DNA of 64,000 bases from Aquimarina megaterium XH134 (GTDB lineage Bacteria; Bacteroidota; Bacteroidia; Flavobacteriales; Flavobacteriaceae). This document shows, one piece after another, positions 34,914 through 42,402 of the stretch. Within the stretch, counting starts at the first letter, position 1. Every line of letters starts with the position of its first letter. The position numbers and the translations under genes were made by a program. The notes beneath the pieces are model-generated. The model did no database searches. It was not told the DNA's origin and saw nothing but the letters and a program-made list of their open reading frames with translations. The stretch covers positions 1 through 64,000 of the forward strand of contig NZ_JACB01000010.1 in assembly GCF_000520975.1 (NCBI RefSeq). The letters run 5' to 3'.

Positions 34914-35717
34914 ATGGGATTATTTAAAAGAAATCCATTTGGACATATATTATTTTTAAAAAAATGGCTTATCCGTATTATGGGTGGGTTAACGCATAGT
35001 CGTTATAGAGGTTTTAATGAATTACAAATTGAAGGAAGCGAAATTTTTAAAAACCTTCCTGATAATAATGTGTTATTTGTTTCTAATCATCAAACTTATT
35101 TTGCTGATGTAGTAGCAATGTTTCATGTTTTTAATGCAAGCCTAAGTGGTCGTACAGACTCTATTAAGAATGTAGGGTATTTATGGCAACCCAAGCTTAA
35201 TTTGTATTATGTGGCTGCAAAAGAAACGATGAGAGCCGGATTATTAGCAAGAATTCTTGCGTATGCCGGAGCTATAACCGTAGAGCGTACCTGGAGAGAG
35301 AAAGGGAAAGATGTGAATCGCCAGGTAAAAATGAGTGACATTACTAATATTTCTAGAGCATTAGATGATGGGTGGGTGATTACATTTCCGCAGGGAACTA
35401 CAAAACCTTTTAAGCCTATTCGTAAAGGAACGGCTCATATCATTCGAAAATATAAACCCATAGTAATTCCTATTGTAATAGACGGTTTTAGAAGATCTTT
35501 TGATAAAAAAGGTATTCGTATTAAAAAACGAGGAATATTACAATCTATGGTGATAAAAAAACCACTAGATATTGATTATGAAAATGATTCTATCGATGAT
35601 ATCGTAAGTAAATTAGAGTTTGCTATAGAACAACATCCATCTTTTCTTAAAGTAATTCCGAAGGAAGAATTAGAAGCCGAGGAAGAACTTAATAAGAAAA
35701 GACAGTGGGAATACTAA
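34914..35717 (+). CDS. Lysophospholipid acyltransferase family protein (PlsC-like)
   Basis: A 267-residue membrane-associated enzyme. The acyltransferase motif I is NHQTYFAD near residues 59-66 (NHx4D). The conserved TFPQGTTKPFKPIRKGTAHI near 160-180 is motif III (EGTR-like, here QGTT). It probably transfers a fatty acyl group to a lysophosphatidic or related acceptor in phospholipid synthesis. It follows the NUDIX gene after 42 bp on the same strand and may be co-transcribed. Replacement of the usual E in motif III by Q is seen in some Bacteroidota relatives. Confidence 0.88.
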   Translation: MGLFKRNPFGHILFLKKWLIRIMGGLTHSRYRGFNELQIEGSEIFKNLPDNNVLFVSNHQTYFADVVAMFHVFNASLSGRTDSIKNVGYLWQPKLNLYYVAAKETMRAGLLARILAYAGAITVERTWREKGKDVNRQVKMSDITNISRALDDGWVITFPQGTTKPFKPIRKGTAHIIRKYKPIVIPIVIDGFRRSFDKKGIRIKKRGILQSMVIKKPLDIDYENDSIDDIVSKLEFAIEQHPSFLKVIPKEELEAEEELNKKRQWEY

Positions 35718-35815
35718 TCTTTTTAGTAGTTTATTACGCTCCCTCTCTCAAAAAAAGCCAAGAGATCATTCGACCTTTTGACTTTTTGTTAGTTCAATTT
35801 GCATGAAAAAATCTA

Positions 35816-35998
35816 CTAGGCTATTTGGCACATTCCCCAAAAACAAAAGAATTCTTCGTGCTCAAAACCAGGTATCGAATTTAAAACATTACAATCAGCA
35901 TGATTATAACAACGCATACCTGTGTTACCTCCATTAATAGATTTTTGCTCTTTTTTATTTAAAACTAGAGCTCCTTTTAATTGCATTATTTTTTTCAT
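35816..35998 (-). CDS. Double-glycine leader peptide 3, four cysteines
   Basis: A 60-residue precursor. The ATG at 35998 (MKKIMQLKGALVLNKKEQKS) is preferred over an earlier start because the leader then has the length of its neighbours. The leader ends INGG (21-24). The core has cysteines at 30, 36, 52 and 57 and is acidic and aromatic (FEHEEFFCFWGMC). It lies 126 bp downstream of peptide gene 4 on the same strand. Bacteriocin-like or signalling function is inferred from the leader only. Confidence 0.72.
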   Translation of the reverse strand: MKKIMQLKGALVLNKKEQKSINGGNTGMRCYNHADCNVLNSIPGFEHEEFFCFWGMCQIA

Positions 35999-36123
35999 TT
36001 TGTTAAAAATTAGTTGTTTTATAGTAGCAAACATTTTAAGACAGTTGCAGTTTTCTGTCTATTATCCTGATAACTTCTTGTTTTTTAATCTTTACATGTT
36101 GTTCCAAAAATAGAACCAGGTGT

Positions 36124-36324
36124 TTAGGTAAATGAACATATAGAAAGTGTAACTACGTTTCCGTTTATAATTTTTTCTACTCCACAACTTCCTGAACAGC
36201 AATCATTATCTTCTGTACATTTTCTTGCTACATTTTGACATCCATAAGTACCACCATGAATCGATTTCTGATGCTGTTTTTTAAGTATCGTAACTCCTTT
36301 TACTTTTAAAATTTTAAGAATCAT
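36124..36324 (-). CDS. Double-glycine leader peptide 4 with cystine-knot-like spacing
   Basis: A 66-residue precursor. The leader, beginning MILKILKVKG and ending SIHGG, covers residues 1-25. The core has six cysteines at 29, 36, 42, 43, 47 and 63, that is C-x6-C-x5-CC-x3-C-x15-C, with CTEDNDCCSGSC in the middle. This is the C-C-CC-C-C framework of inhibitor cystine knots (knottins, conotoxin framework VI/VII), which is unusual for a bacterial leader peptide. The stop lies just after SFT. The fold is predicted from spacing only. Confidence 0.75.
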   Translation of the reverse strand: MILKILKVKGVTILKKQHQKSIHGGTYGCQNVARKCTEDNDCCSGSCGVEKIINGNVVTLSICSFT

Positions 36325-36358
36325 TTTTAGTGTTTTAAATTAGAAATACAATAAAAAA

Positions 36359-36377
36359 CCTAAGGATTAGTCTTAGG
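36359..36377 (-). terminator. Terminator of peptide gene 5
   Basis: CCTAAG and CTTAGG pair around a 7-base loop. On the minus strand the stem is followed by TTTTTTATTG, 11 bp after the peptide 5 stop. Confidence 0.75.
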
Positions 36378-36388
36378 AAAAGTAATAT

Positions 36389-36541
36389 TTAATCTAACTG
36401 CTCAAAACAACGTCCAAAAGAACAATGACCGCCACAAAGGCTAAGACATTGATCGCCATAGTATGTGCCAGCTTTGATTGTTTGTTGTTCGTTTTTGCTC
36501 AATTGAGTTGCTCCTTTTAAATCTAAAATGTTATTAATCAT
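36389..36541 (-). CDS. Double-glycine-type leader peptide 5, four cysteines
   Basis: A 50-residue precursor (MINNILDLKGATQLSKNEQQ...). The leader ends TIKAG, with Ala-Gly instead of Gly-Gly, a variant accepted by many peptidase domains. The 25-residue core is compact, with cysteines at 32, 36, 40 and 45 (C-x3-C-x3-C-x4-C) in a Gly/Ser/Tyr background. It has its own terminator. The leader motif L-x-L-K-G-[AV]-x-x-L-[ST]-K-x-[EQ]-Q matches peptides 3 and 4, so the array arose by duplication of one unit. Confidence 0.7.
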   Translation of the reverse strand: MINNILDLKGATQLSKNEQQTIKAGTYYGDQCLSLCGGHCSFGRCFEQLD

Positions 36542-36670
36542 GATGATAAGTTTTAATTACCTACTCTGTTAGATAAGGTTTTCGGCTGCCCCTTTATCAA
36601 AATTAATCGCTGTAGATAATTTTGATTCTGAAACTAAAGTATGTAGCAATTAGGGGGATTAAAAATGAAG

Positions 36671-36698
36671 TATGGCCATTTTAAACAAAATAGCCATA
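36671..36698. repeat. Palindromic element, copy 1
   Basis: TATGGC-CATTTT and AAAAT-AGCCATA form an inverted repeat. Its reverse complement is almost identical to the element at 37019-37045 (TATGGCTA ... TGTTTAAAAT ... GCCAT). The two copies bracket peptide gene 6. Copy 1 lies directly beyond the peptide 6 terminator. Confidence 0.55.
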
Positions 36699-36703
36699 AA
36701 AAA

Positions 36704-36723
36704 ACCCTGCATATTAGCAGGGT
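36704..36723 (-). terminator. Terminator of peptide gene 6
   Basis: ACCCTGC and GCAGGGT flank a 6-base loop. On the minus strand the stem is followed by TTTTTTTA, 24 bp beyond the stop of the peptide gene. Confidence 0.8.
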
Positions 36724-36747
36724 AATACATATTTTGAAAAGTAATAT

Positions 36748-36909
36748 TTATTTTTCGTTATAACAATAATCGATTATCCTTCCGTTTACTTCTGCAATAT
36801 CACTTGTTAAAACACTGGATCCTCCTTCTATTTTTTTCATAGAACCTAAGTTGATCCTTGCTATTGTTAACTTTTTGAGATTGATTTTTCGTGTTACGTC
36901 TTTTTTCAT
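36748..36909 (-). CDS. Double-glycine leader peptide 6, one cysteine
   Basis: A 53-residue precursor (MKKDVTRKINLKKLTIARIN...). Its leader is Lys-rich and ends SMKKIEGG at residues 23-30, with a 23-residue core (SSVLTSDIAEVNGRIIDYCY) carrying a single cysteine. The leader is of the LNLKKLTIA type, closer to peptide 2 than to peptides 3-5. With one Cys, an intramolecular disulfide is impossible; it may be a linear signal or a dimer. It lies 139 bp after the TPR-AraC regulator gene on the same strand. Confidence 0.65.
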   Translation of the reverse strand: MKKDVTRKINLKKLTIARINLGSMKKIEGGSSVLTSDIAEVNGRIIDYCYNEK

Positions 36910-37018
36910 TTTTAAGGTGATTTAGTTATTGATAAGCTTTTTTCTTAAGTATATAAGAATCTAGAAAAATGTATTTCATTAGAAATATATTTTATTTTAG
37001 GAGCTTATAATAATTACT

Positions 37019-37045
37019 TATGGCTAAATTGTTTAAAATAGCCAT
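37019..37045. repeat. Palindromic element, copy 2
   Basis: ATGGCTA and TAGCCAT flank an AT-rich centre (AATTGTTTAAAA). The whole is nearly the reverse complement of the element at 36671-36698. It sits 4 bp beyond the stop of the TPR-AraC gene, so it may end that transcript. Its similarity to copy 1 suggests a mobile or regulatory palindrome rather than a chance terminator. Confidence 0.55.
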
Positions 37046-37048
37046 GAG

Positions 37049-38671
37049 TTATATACTAATTTTTGAGTCTAAATGTTGCTTATCTAAACTCTTAATATAA
37101 TAGGACGGATTGATGCCTGTTTTTGCTTTAAAATGTTTCACCAGAGAGTAACTGCTTTTATATCCAATTTCTGAAGCAATGGATTGAATAGAAAATGACC
37201 TGAATTTTTTATCATCCTTTAATCTTTTTAGAACATATTCAATTCTAAGATCATTGATGTAATCCGTAAAGTTTTTTTCTTTGTGAATGTTTATTATTTT
37301 AGATAAATATGTGGCATTGGTTTTTAACTTTTTTGCCATGGACCGTAAATTACATTCTGACTTTAAAAAATATTCTTGAATTTCTAATTTTTCTAAACCT
37401 TTAATGATCTCGTTGATTTTCTGATCGTCAATAATGATTTCTTTAGACGATTCTTTCTTGTTGATCGTAGTTTGTTTAATAAATTCTAAATCGTTAATTT
37501 CTTTCATTAATTTATTAAACAAAGTTTTATTGGATCGTTGTTTTTTGATATATATAAAAACAATACAAGCTAGTGTCGTTAATGTGATTAAAAGGATCCA
37601 GAATATTAGGTTTTTTGCTTGCTTATCTTTGGTTTGGCTTGCTTTAAGAGTTACTATTTCTTTTTGAAGCCTATTCGTTTCTTTTTCGTGAATAATATCT
37701 ACTGTTTGATCCTTATCTTTTTGATAAGATTCATTTAGCTTAACATATTTGTTACTCCACAGATTTGCTTTTTTGTGTTCTTTTTTTTCATTGTAACAAT
37801 GAGCTAGAAGTAAATGAGATCTAATCGCTGGAGGTTTTAAGGAATCATTTTCTGAAAAGTTATTTATACTATTCGTTAATACATTAATTGCTTTATCATA
37901 AAATTTTTGCTGATAATAGCAACTTGCAATGAAATAATTAGTATTGATTACAGGATAAGTTTTGTTGTTAATCTCTTGTTGGGATAGAATATTTTTTGCT
38001 TTAAATAAAAAATCTAAAGATGTATCATATTTTTTTTGGTAATAATATACCATTCCTTTTTTTATGTATAAGTCCAAAATGGCCTCTTTATATCCTAGCT
38101 CTTTGCTTATATCTAGTCCTTTTTCTATATAATATAATGTAGAATCATATTGTTCTTTATCTAAATATACCTCGCTAGTAAGAATCAAAATACTAGCATG
38201 AGCCCCTTTTTTATAAAGATTAGTATTCGGAATTAATTTAAGTGAGCGACGTGCAATTTTTAAAGCTTTGTCTAATCTGTTCATTCTTTTGAGAATAACA
38301 ATGAGCCCCGAATTCGCCTTAATTTCAATTTCTTTATGCCCTGTTAATTCTGTAATATCTAATGCTTTTGAATAGGCATCAAGTGCATCTTTGTTTTTTC
38401 CATCTCTAAGATGTATATGACCTTTTCTAGCATATATAATAGATAATAAAGAGTCGTGGTGTGATTTTTTAGCTATTTGTTCGGCCTTGTCATAATAAAA
38501 CATGCTTTTTTCATAATCTTCGTTGTCGTAAAGTAACCCAGCTTGTTTAATATATGCTATCGCGTCTTGACTATCATTTTCTTGAGCAGAAATACAAAAG
38601 GGGTTGAATACAAGAATAAATAAGGATAAAATAAGGTATTTACCTAATAAAGGTTTATAGTGGGTTGTCAT
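37049..38671 (-). CDS. TPR membrane sensor with AraC-type DNA-binding domain
   Basis: A 540-residue one-component regulator. A signal peptide (about 1-29, ending SAQ) and seven to eight tetratricopeptide repeats lie outside the cytoplasmic membrane (about 30-330). A transmembrane helix lies near 356-376, and a cytoplasmic linker leads to an AraC-type double helix-turn-helix (about 435-535: LRSMAKKLKTNATYLSKIIN, then SIQSIASEIGYKSSYSLVKH). The architecture is common in Flavobacteriaceae. It is co-directional with and just upstream of four leader-peptide genes, so it is a candidate regulator of them; each peptide gene appears to have its own terminator. Confidence 0.92.
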   Translation of the reverse strand: MTTHYKPLLGKYLILSLFILVFNPFCISAQENDSQDAIAYIKQAGLLYDNEDYEKSMFYYDKAEQIAKKSHHDSLLSIIYARKGHIHLRDGKNKDALDAYSKALDITELTGHKEIEIKANSGLIVILKRMNRLDKALKIARRSLKLIPNTNLYKKGAHASILILTSEVYLDKEQYDSTLYYIEKGLDISKELGYKEAILDLYIKKGMVYYYQKKYDTSLDFLFKAKNILSQQEINNKTYPVINTNYFIASCYYQQKFYDKAINVLTNSINNFSENDSLKPPAIRSHLLLAHCYNEKKEHKKANLWSNKYVKLNESYQKDKDQTVDIIHEKETNRLQKEIVTLKASQTKDKQAKNLIFWILLITLTTLACIVFIYIKKQRSNKTLFNKLMKEINDLEFIKQTTINKKESSKEIIIDDQKINEIIKGLEKLEIQEYFLKSECNLRSMAKKLKTNATYLSKIINIHKEKNFTDYINDLRIEYVLKRLKDDKKFRSFSIQSIASEIGYKSSYSLVKHFKAKTGINPSYYIKSLDKQHLDSKISI

Positions 38672-38777
38672 TATGAAAGAATGTGTGCTATCAAATGTAA
38701 GTAATACTTTTATTTTTCCAGAATATTTACATCACATACTCATAAATGGTTAAATTTGGTGACAGACAAATAGTTAA

Positions 38778-38802
38778 ACCAAGAGAAAATATTACTCTTG
38801 GT
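38778..38802 (-). terminator. Terminator after the LytTR regulator gene
   Basis: ACCAAGAG and CTCTTGGT pair around a 9-base loop, 6 bp beyond the stop of the response regulator gene, where the 2TM operon ends. The minus strand continues TTTAACTATTT. Confidence 0.65.
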
Positions 38803-38807
38803 CTCTA

Positions 38808-39563
38808 TCATTCTAACCACAATTTAAAATCTTTTACCCGTTCTCTAGCTACGATAATTTCTTGTTCGTTAAAATGATTAAGTTTGATTTGTAATCTCGA
38901 ATTGGTATACGATATAATATCTTGTATCGCATTTATATTGATGTAAAACTTTCTGCTTGCTCTAAAAAACTGCTGTGGATTTAGTTCATCTTCAAGAGAT
39001 TCTAGAGTGGTATCGATCAGATAATTTCTATTATCTGTTGTATGCAGATATGTTCCTTTGTTTTCAGAATAAAAACATTCGATATCTTCTACCGAAAATA
39101 TTTTTAAATGCTGTCCAACCTTGGTTGTAAATCGCTTTTTATACGTGCGATCCATAGGATTTATGAGCAGCTTTTTAATATCTTCAAAATCTACCTGAAG
39201 CTGTTGTTTTTTTGGTAATTGCTCTTTGTATTTTTGTACAGCAACTTCTAATTCTTCGTCATCTATTGGTTTTAACAGGTAATCGATACTATTTAATTTA
39301 AAAGCTTTGAGCGCATATTCATCATAAGCAGTCGTAAATATGATGGAACTTTTTATGGTAATTGCATCAAATATTTCAAAAGATAACCCATCACTAAGTT
39401 GAATATCTAGAAAAATCAAATCAGGATGTTCGTTTGTACTAAACCATTCTATAGATTCTTGTACAGAATGTAACATAGTATGCACTTTTATATTTAACTC
39501 ACCAAGCATTCTGTTAAGACGTCTGGCTGCAGGTTTTTCATCTTCAATAATTATAATGTTCAT
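38808..39563 (-). CDS. LytTR-type response regulator
   Basis: A 251-residue regulator. The receiver domain (residues 1-120) has the acidic pair E7/D8, phospho-acceptor D53 in LIFLDIQL and K98 in LLKPIDDEE. A LytTR DNA-binding domain (about 145-250) carries YKKRFTTKVGQHLKIFSVED, FYSENKGTYLHT and FRASRKFYININAI. It is the last gene of the operon that starts with the histidine kinase at 41000-42352, its probable partner. LytTR proteins bind paired 9-bp direct repeats; a candidate site is at 32537-32567. Confidence 0.95.
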   Translation of the reverse strand: MNIIIIEDEKPAARRLNRMLGELNIKVHTMLHSVQESIEWFSTNEHPDLIFLDIQLSDGLSFEIFDAITIKSSIIFTTAYDEYALKAFKLNSIDYLLKPIDDEELEVAVQKYKEQLPKKQQLQVDFEDIKKLLINPMDRTYKKRFTTKVGQHLKIFSVEDIECFYSENKGTYLHTTDNRNYLIDTTLESLEDELNPQQFFRASRKFYININAIQDIISYTNSRLQIKLNHFNEQEIIVARERVKDFKLWLE

Positions 39564-39659
39564 TCTTTTATAGTTAGTTAGTTTTAAAGTTTTAAAGAGG
39601 TAAAGGATTCATCCTTAGGTGTATGTCACTTCTGATTTTACACTTTGATAGTATCATTT

Positions 39660-39968
39660 TTATTCCCAACGTTGTTGCTCCTGATTTTGTTCCTCGTCCA
39701 TGTATTCTCTAATCTTACGTTCTTCCCAATTTTTATCAAACATAGGATTTATTCTATAGGCTTTGACTGCATGAAAAGCTAAACCAATTCCCCATCCAAA
39801 TGCTGCCCATAAAAACCAGGCATAATGCCATTCATTTTGATAATAATTTAATCCGGCCAGAAACCCAATAACAATAATATAAGAGAATAGATTATTATAG
39901 AATTTTTTTAATTCTTCTACACGCTCTTTTGCTCGTTCATATCTTTTTTCTTTATCAAAATCTTTCAT
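39660..39968 (-). CDS. 2TM-domain protein (a)
   Basis: A 102-residue protein with the 2TM domain (PF13239). It has an N-terminal Arg/Lys/Glu helix (KRYERAKERVEELKKFYNNL), two membrane helices around a short loop with NYYQNEWHYAWFLW, and the C-terminal DKNWEERKIREYMDEEQ. The sequence is very close to the protein at 40327 and to the C-terminal domain of the kinase at 41000. It probably associates with that kinase in the membrane; the exact role is unknown. Confidence 0.88.
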   Translation of the reverse strand: MKDFDKEKRYERAKERVEELKKFYNNLFSYIIVIGFLAGLNYYQNEWHYAWFLWAAFGWGIGLAFHAVKAYRINPMFDKNWEERKIREYMDEEQNQEQQRWE

Positions 39969-40011
39969 AATGTATTCGTTTTATAATTTGATACTATATT
40001 TTTTGACCTTC

Positions 40012-40305
40012 TTAATCATCATTTTTACCTAAAAGCAGAGATTCACCAAGAATTAGCAAACCATGAAGCAGTAAAATTATCCCCCAAAGTACTGGGATGA
40101 TAAGCATGATCCTATCAAACCAACTTTTTATGATTTCTTGATTCTCTGTAGTAACCGTACTGCTAAAAACCAGATATTCTCCTTTTAAGAATAATAGTGC
40201 GATATTAACAACTACAAAAATCGATAGATGATAATAAAACCTTTTCTCTTTTTGTACCTTTATTTTGGCTAGATTAAATATGTTTTGTCTTTCAAAATCT
40301 TTCAT
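40012..40305 (-). CDS. 2TM-domain protein (b)
   Basis: A 97-residue member with diverged sequence. It starts MKDFERQNIFNLAKIKVQKE, has two helices (HLSIFVVVNIALLFL and IMLIIPVLWGIILLLHGLLI) and an extended loop between them. The family's C-terminal DWEERKI signature is lost and replaced by SLLLGKNDD, so it is a truncated or specialised member. It is co-transcribed with its neighbours (21 bp and 43 bp gaps). Confidence 0.8.
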   Translation of the reverse strand: MKDFERQNIFNLAKIKVQKEKRFYYHLSIFVVVNIALLFLKGEYLVFSSTVTTENQEIIKSWFDRIMLIIPVLWGIILLLHGLLILGESLLLGKNDD

Positions 40306-40326
40306 GATGGTTTTACTTAAAAAGAT

Positions 40327-40614
40327 TTAAAAATTATCATTATGCATAAATTCTTTGATCTTACGTTCTTCCCAATTTTTATTATATAAAGGGTTTATTC
40401 CGTATGTTTTTATAGCATGAATGATTAAACCGATTCCCCAACCAAATGCTACCCATAAAAACCATGCATGTCTCCATTCATTTTCGTAATAATTTAATCC
40501 TGCTAGAAAACTTATGACGATGATGTAAACGGATAGTTTGGTATAGAACTTTTTTAATCCTTCTACTCGTTCTTTTGCTCGTTCATATCTTTTTACTTTT
40601 TCGAAATCTTTCAT
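40327..40614 (-). CDS. 2TM-domain protein (c)
   Basis: A 95-residue 2TM protein. The ATG at 40614 (MKDFEKVKRYERAKERVEGL) is used because copies (a) and (b) start alike; a GTG two codons earlier is possible. Its two membrane helices surround NYYENEWRHAWFLW. It ends NKNWEERKIKEFMHNDNF. It is about 80 percent like copy (a) by eye, which marks recent duplication. Confidence 0.88.
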   Translation of the reverse strand: MKDFEKVKRYERAKERVEGLKKFYTKLSVYIIVISFLAGLNYYENEWRHAWFLWVAFGWGIGLIIHAIKTYGINPLYNKNWEERKIKEFMHNDNF

Positions 40615-40653
40615 AATCACTAATTTTAAAGTTCTTGATGGTTTTTTAAAGAA

Positions 40654-41007
40654 TTAAAATTTATCCTTGTCCATAAATTCTTTGATTTTACGTTCTTCCC
40701 AATCTTTACTGAAAATAGATTTTTTAAAGAATTTTTTCAAAAAGAACCTCTCTTTAAATACCCATAATCCATGTCCGAGTAATGCTATTCCCCATACTAC
40801 AGGAGTTAAAAAGGTGTTCCAGAATCTCCAGTTTTTAAAACCAGAATCATTAGGATCTGCTCCAATAAATACTGTTAGTTTAGACATAAAAAACAGTAGA
40901 GCAATATTGATTACAATATACACGGCAAGGTGAGAATAGAACCCTTTTTCTTCTTCAAGTCTTTTCTTTGCTTTTTCGTAAGCTTTTTCTTCGTTATAAT
41001 CATTCAT
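40654..41007 (-). CDS. 2TM-domain protein (d)
   Basis: A 117-residue 2TM protein (MNDYNEEKAYEKAKKRLEEE). It has a longer loop between its helices (KLTVFIGADPNDSGFKNWRF) and the C-terminal SKDWEERKIKEFMDKDKF. The start at 41007 is chosen by similarity to the other copies. A start at 41019 also exists, and either overlaps the end of the kinase gene (8 or 20 bp), so translation is coupled to it. Confidence 0.85.
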   Translation of the reverse strand: MNDYNEEKAYEKAKKRLEEEKGFYSHLAVYIVINIALLFFMSKLTVFIGADPNDSGFKNWRFWNTFLTPVVWGIALLGHGLWVFKERFFLKKFFKKSIFSKDWEERKIKEFMDKDKF

Positions 41008-42352
41008 GATAGCTGTCATTTGATTCGTTCATATATTTTCTAATTTTTTTCTCCTCCCAGTCTTTTCCTAATATGGGATGATACCCATAAGCTTCAGAAT
41101 AGTGAAATATGAGTCCAATTCCCCAACCTACAATAGGAAATATAACCCAGGGGATACCAAATCCGGTGGTTTTATAGTTTAATATTGCCAACCCGGGAAT
41201 AACAATCATATAAGCAATCAGGTTTCCATAAAATTCTTTGATTTTTTGTACACGTTCTTTTGCTCTTTTATACTTTATACTTTTTGTGTGTTCTATATTT
41301 TGTGAAATTGTCATATCTGCTGATTTTATTTGTTTTGTTAATATTGGAAGTTCTGCGATAAATGCATTCTCTGTTTTATATACAGAAAACTTCCTTTTTG
41401 TCAATAAACCATATCGTTGTTGTACATTTCCTAATCCCACGCCACTACTTTGTTTAATGACTTCTTTGGGTTGAAGATTATTCTCAACGATGAGAAAATT
41501 ATCTTTTTCATAAATTTTGATGTGCAACGGATTCTCTGGCATCACTATATTATGTTTTACAGTATTCTCAAGTAAAATTTGTAATGATAGTGGTACTACT
41601 CTGGCTTCAGGATTTAATGCTTGCTCAGGAATCTCAAAAATAATACTGTCTTCAAAGCGTAATTGTATCAAGGTCATATACGTTCGAGCAAACTTTAACT
41701 CTTCGTCTACAGTAACCAATTCTTTATCTTTTTGTTCTAAAACATATCGATATACTTTTGATAACGATGTTGTAAATTTTTGAGCCATTTTTGGATTTTC
41801 CTCAATTAGTGAGGTCAATACATTAAGGCTGTTAAACAAAAAATGAGGATCTAATTGATTCTTTAATGCTGCAAATTTTGCAGAAACAGTTCCTGCTATA
41901 ATCTTTTGCTCGGTAACTTTATTCTCTTGTAATGCTTTATAGAAATATACCGTATGAAAGAATAGCGAAATAATAACTGTTAGTAATAATGGAAACAGGT
42001 AATCTTTAAAGGATTGATTGGCAATAAACTCTGAGCTTGTTTGGGTTTTAAGAATGACTACAGCAACAACAAATTGGCATATTGCATATCCCACCATTGT
42101 TATGATGATAGAACCTCCGGCTCCAATTAAAACTCTTTGTAACCCCTTGTTTTTCCATTCGAATTTATTATTTAAAATGCTAAAATAAAGAGAGTTTAGA
42201 TAGGTTAGAATGAAACAATACATATAGGCAATGGTCCACCATTTTACAGTAAGGATTCGGTCAAAATTAAATCCATTTACTAATAAAGTTACTAATGCAA
42301 CTATTGCAGAAACTACTAGTGAAACAATGGCTATTTTTTTTAAATCATTCAT
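41000..42352 (-). CDS. LytS-type histidine kinase fused to a C-terminal 2TM domain
   Basis: A 450-residue protein. Four N-terminal membrane helices (about 8-26, 40-60, 75-100, 118-138) form the sensor. The His_kinase domain carries H170 in LDPHFLFNSLN and an N-box near 259-268 (ILLENTVKHN). The ATPase G-box is SSGVGLGNVQQRYG at 302-315. After the kinase comes a complete 2TM domain (about 358-443, ending GKDWEEKKIRKYM), like the four separate 2TM genes that follow. Kinase and 2TM are one open frame. The likely partner is the LytTR regulator at the operon end. Confidence 0.92.
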   Translation of the reverse strand: MNDLKKIAIVSLVVSAIVALVTLLVNGFNFDRILTVKWWTIAYMYCFILTYLNSLYFSILNNKFEWKNKGLQRVLIGAGGSIIITMVGYAICQFVVAVVILKTQTSSEFIANQSFKDYLFPLLLTVIISLFFHTVYFYKALQENKVTEQKIIAGTVSAKFAALKNQLDPHFLFNSLNVLTSLIEENPKMAQKFTTSLSKVYRYVLEQKDKELVTVDEELKFARTYMTLIQLRFEDSIIFEIPEQALNPEARVVPLSLQILLENTVKHNIVMPENPLHIKIYEKDNFLIVENNLQPKEVIKQSSGVGLGNVQQRYGLLTKRKFSVYKTENAFIAELPILTKQIKSADMTISQNIEHTKSIKYKRAKERVQKIKEFYGNLIAYMIVIPGLAILNYKTTGFGIPWVIFPIVGWGIGLIFHYSEAYGYHPILGKDWEEKKIRKYMNESNDSYHE

Positions 42353-42402
42353 ATACCTCTTTTTATTTTAATATGATCAAGGGCTAATTTTTGATTTTAA
42401 AA

